Positions 7,086-8,910 of a DNA stretch of 8,910 nucleotides are shown here, in pieces. The DNA lies in contig CAYZCW010000030.1 of the NCBI GenBank assembly GCA_964477035.1, positions 1 to 8,910 of the forward strand, given 5' to 3'. How positions within the stretch are numbered: the first letter of the stretch is position 1; every line of letters starts with the position of its first letter. The position numbers and the translations under genes are program-made. Under the pieces are notes generated by a model. The model saw nothing but the letters and a program-made list of their open reading frames with translations, searched no databases and was not told the origin of the DNA. Origin of the DNA: SLSG01 sp964477035. Its GTDB lineage: Bacteria; Bacteroidota; Bacteroidia; Bacteroidales; UBA7960.

Positions 7086-8910
7086 TTACAAAAGTTTTTC
7101 CTGTGTTTTCACGGAGACCTCCAGCCGCTCAACCTTTCCTGTTCTATTGAAAATCAATCGGCTTACCTGCTGAGACAGCTCCCTTCCCACCACCTCTTCC
7201 TGCTTGCCGCCGGCGTAACATACCCTGATTTTTTCCTCGTCGGATGCGGTGTAGAGAATGGGGACGGAACAAAAAGTAAAGGCAAGCTGCCCCTTGCTCA
7301 GNNNNNNNNNNNNNNNNNNNNNNNNNNNNNNNNNNNNNNNNNNNNNNNNNNNNNNNNNNNNNNNNNNNNNNNNNNNNNNNNNNNNNNNNNNNNNNNNNNN
7401 NTTCCTGCACGGCCAGCAGCAATTTCGACACCATGTGCCAGTAAATGGACCCCAGTCCCTCGTATGCAAAAAAGGTGCCCGACCTTCCGGTAAACGCCTT
7501 GTGGCGGAACACCTTTTCGAAAATCTCCAGCAACAGCCTGCGCTCTTTCCTTACCAGTTCGCGGTATGCCCCTTCATGCTGCTTGTCTTGTTCCAGGCCC
7601 TGCCCTTCGCCTGGCCCGGTGTTTTGTTCCTTGCCGTGCTGCCCGCCGGCCAGCTCGTCCAGGGCCGCCCCCAGGTCCCCGGCATTCCTGAAGTCGCCGT
7701 TGAAGTGTACGGCCCCCAGCAAATCCTGCTCGACGATTTCCGTGTTGCCGTCCGCCAACAACTTCCGAATCAATGCCGAAGCCTGCGCCTCCTCGGCCGG
7801 AATGGTGTTTTTATCGAGGAACCCGGGCAGGTCCTTGTTCGGATATAAAATATAGCTGTACTGGTCCTCCCGGAACAAAACGCTGCCTTTTAAGGCATCC
7901 ATTACCCCCAGGGCTTCCTCCGGGCTCAGATAGCCTGAGCTCAGCACAGCCACCTGGCCTTCCAGCATCTCATCCAGGTGGTCGAAGGAGACCCCGCTGT
8001 CCGTGACCGTGATCAGGTTGTAGGCGTGGTACAGCTTATCCGCTCTCTGGTTGGCCCGGATGGAGTGCCTGATAAAGTCGAGGCACAATGAGGTGAACTC
8101 CCTGATCCCCGCAATGGAAATGCTTCTTTTCTTGCCCCAGAAACCGCTTTTGTAGATGTGCTGCCGGTATTCGGATGCCGGCCGCCCCAGGCGGTCCATG
8201 ATGGTTTTTCTGTCCTTGTCGCCGATGCTGCCGGCCAGCAGGGGACTGAACGCCCGTAGGGTTTCCCGGATACTGTGATAGAACTCTGCGAGTTCCCCGG
8301 ACACCCGGACGTTTTCCAGTCCGCAGCCCTCCAGGGCCTCCTGGAAAAAGGCCATGAAGCGGTGCAGGTAATACAGCGTGACCATCGAGGCCCCGTTGCC
8401 CACCAGGGCATTGTTTGCATCGTTCCATTCTGGTCTCTGGGTGTTGAGCCAGATGCCGGCTTCCGGAATGAAATTGGACATCTTGGCCAGGACCGTTGCC
8501 AGAATCTTCTCCAGGAAGTTTACATGGTAAATCTCTTTGCCGTCGGCCCCCAGCAGCGTGCCGTCGGCGCCCAGGATCCCGCGCTGCCTGCGGATGCGGG
8601 CGTCCCACTCGTGATCAAACCCAATGGTGTCCTTGGGATTTGCCAGAATCTGGTCGTACGGCTTGATGAGGTAAGGAACGGCGGCGTAAACAAACCACTC
8701 TTTGTCGAAAAGTGATTGCAGGGCGCCCGGACGGAATTTCTCGGCGACCTCGAAAAGCTTTTGCAGGTAGATGACCTGATGGTCCCCCCAGTAGCCAATG
8801 TATGACCAGGGGTTATCGGGCTCCAGGGTTTCCCAGTCGAAGCCGTCTTTGGTGACCCGGTAGGGGTTGTACCCGTCAAAGGTGGACGCGTTGAGAAACT
8901 TGAAGACCAT
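7086..8910 (-). CDS. Glycoside phosphorylase-like protein (GH94/GH149/GH161 type), C-terminal part, interrupted by an assembly gap
   Basis: Two pieces belong to one gene. The piece at 7402-8910 has 503 residues, open at the right edge; its ATG at the very edge is probably an internal Met. The piece at 7086-7301 has 71 residues plus TAA. Counting from the window edge, the first piece has GYWGDHQVIYLQK (39-51), EWNDANNALVGNG (161-173), YILYPNKDLPGF (353-364), RSGTFFAYEGLGSIYW (476-491) and HMVSKLLLAVQE (492-503). The second piece begins LSKGQLAFTFCSVPILY. These read as an (alpha/alpha)6-barrel cytoplasmic protein like cellobiose-phosphorylase relatives. Asp164 in the WND motif is my candidate catalytic acid, by analogy with the GH94 motif. 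With GH17 and GH30 neighbours, a beta-1,3-glucan phosphorylase (GH149-like), releasing glucose-1-phosphate, is the best guess. Family members of 1,100 or more residues would place most of the N-terminal half off the window. No signal peptide can be assessed. An uncharacterised relative with another linkage preference is possible. Confidence 0.62.
7302..7401. other. Assembly gap, 100 N, inside the phosphorylase-like gene
   Basis: Exactly 100 N interrupt the gene. The coding frame stops at a codon boundary before the gap (last codon 7402-7404, Glu) and resumes at a codon boundary after it (first codon 7299-7301, Leu), but the two frames differ by one base if the gap is taken as 100. The real missing length should therefore be a multiple of three. 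Confidence 0.95.

Noticed and set aside
1..8910. tRNA or rRNA genes, CRISPR arrays, insertion sequences
   Set aside because: No cloverleaf-like gene, spaced repeat array, transposase or terminal inverted repeat was recognised; nearly all bases are covered by the described genes.

Overview
The window is one minus-strand gene cluster for breaking down and taking up a beta-glucan, most likely a laminarin-type beta-1,3/1,6-glucan. The organism is probably a member of the Bacteroidota with a fairly GC-rich genome. Start regions are A/T-rich with no clear Shine-Dalgarno sequence (for example the A-run just before the ATG at 1434), the GH17 lipoprotein has a short signal peptide, and the GH17/GH30/GPH-transporter gene set is typical of that phylum. 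This placement is an inference. Two runs of exactly 100 N (4308-4407 and 7302-7401) show a scaffolded draft assembly; they look like fixed-size placeholders, not measured gap lengths.

Layout in order of transcription, right to left. (1) 8910 to 7086: C-terminal part of a large cytoplasmic protein resembling the GH94/GH149/GH161 glycoside phosphorylases, cut by the second N run and open at the right edge. (2) 7082 to 5730: sugar:cation symporter of the GPH (MelB-like) family, starting 3 bp after the previous stop. (3) 5669 into the first N run: secreted GH17 beta-1,3-glucanase lipoprotein. (4) From the N run to 3009: C-terminal part of a GH30 beta-glucosidase/beta-1,6-glucanase. (5) 2926 to 1496: a second, divergent GPH symporter. 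(6) 1434 to 514: GH17 hydrolase with no signal peptide. (7) 527 through the left edge: a second GH17-like protein with no signal peptide, overlapping the previous gene by 14 bp. The known spacings are between a 14 bp overlap and 82 bp, so one operon is likely. No strong promoter or terminator is visible inside.

Proposed division of labour (inference). The GH17 lipoprotein and GH30 enzyme cut beta-1,3 backbone and beta-1,6 branches outside the cytoplasm. The two GPH carriers bring oligosaccharides across the inner membrane. Inside, the two leaderless GH17 proteins trim them, and the phosphorylase releases glucose-1-phosphate. A SusC/SusD outer-membrane pair, usual in Bacteroidota glycan loci, is not in this window.

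Two apparent open reading frames are misleading. The 886-residue frame 3009-5669 joins a GH17 and a GH30 protein across an N run and is probably two genes. The 588-residue frame 7144-8910 uses the wrong frame after the second N run; the real C-terminus ends at 7086. There is no gene-free stretch over 300 bases.
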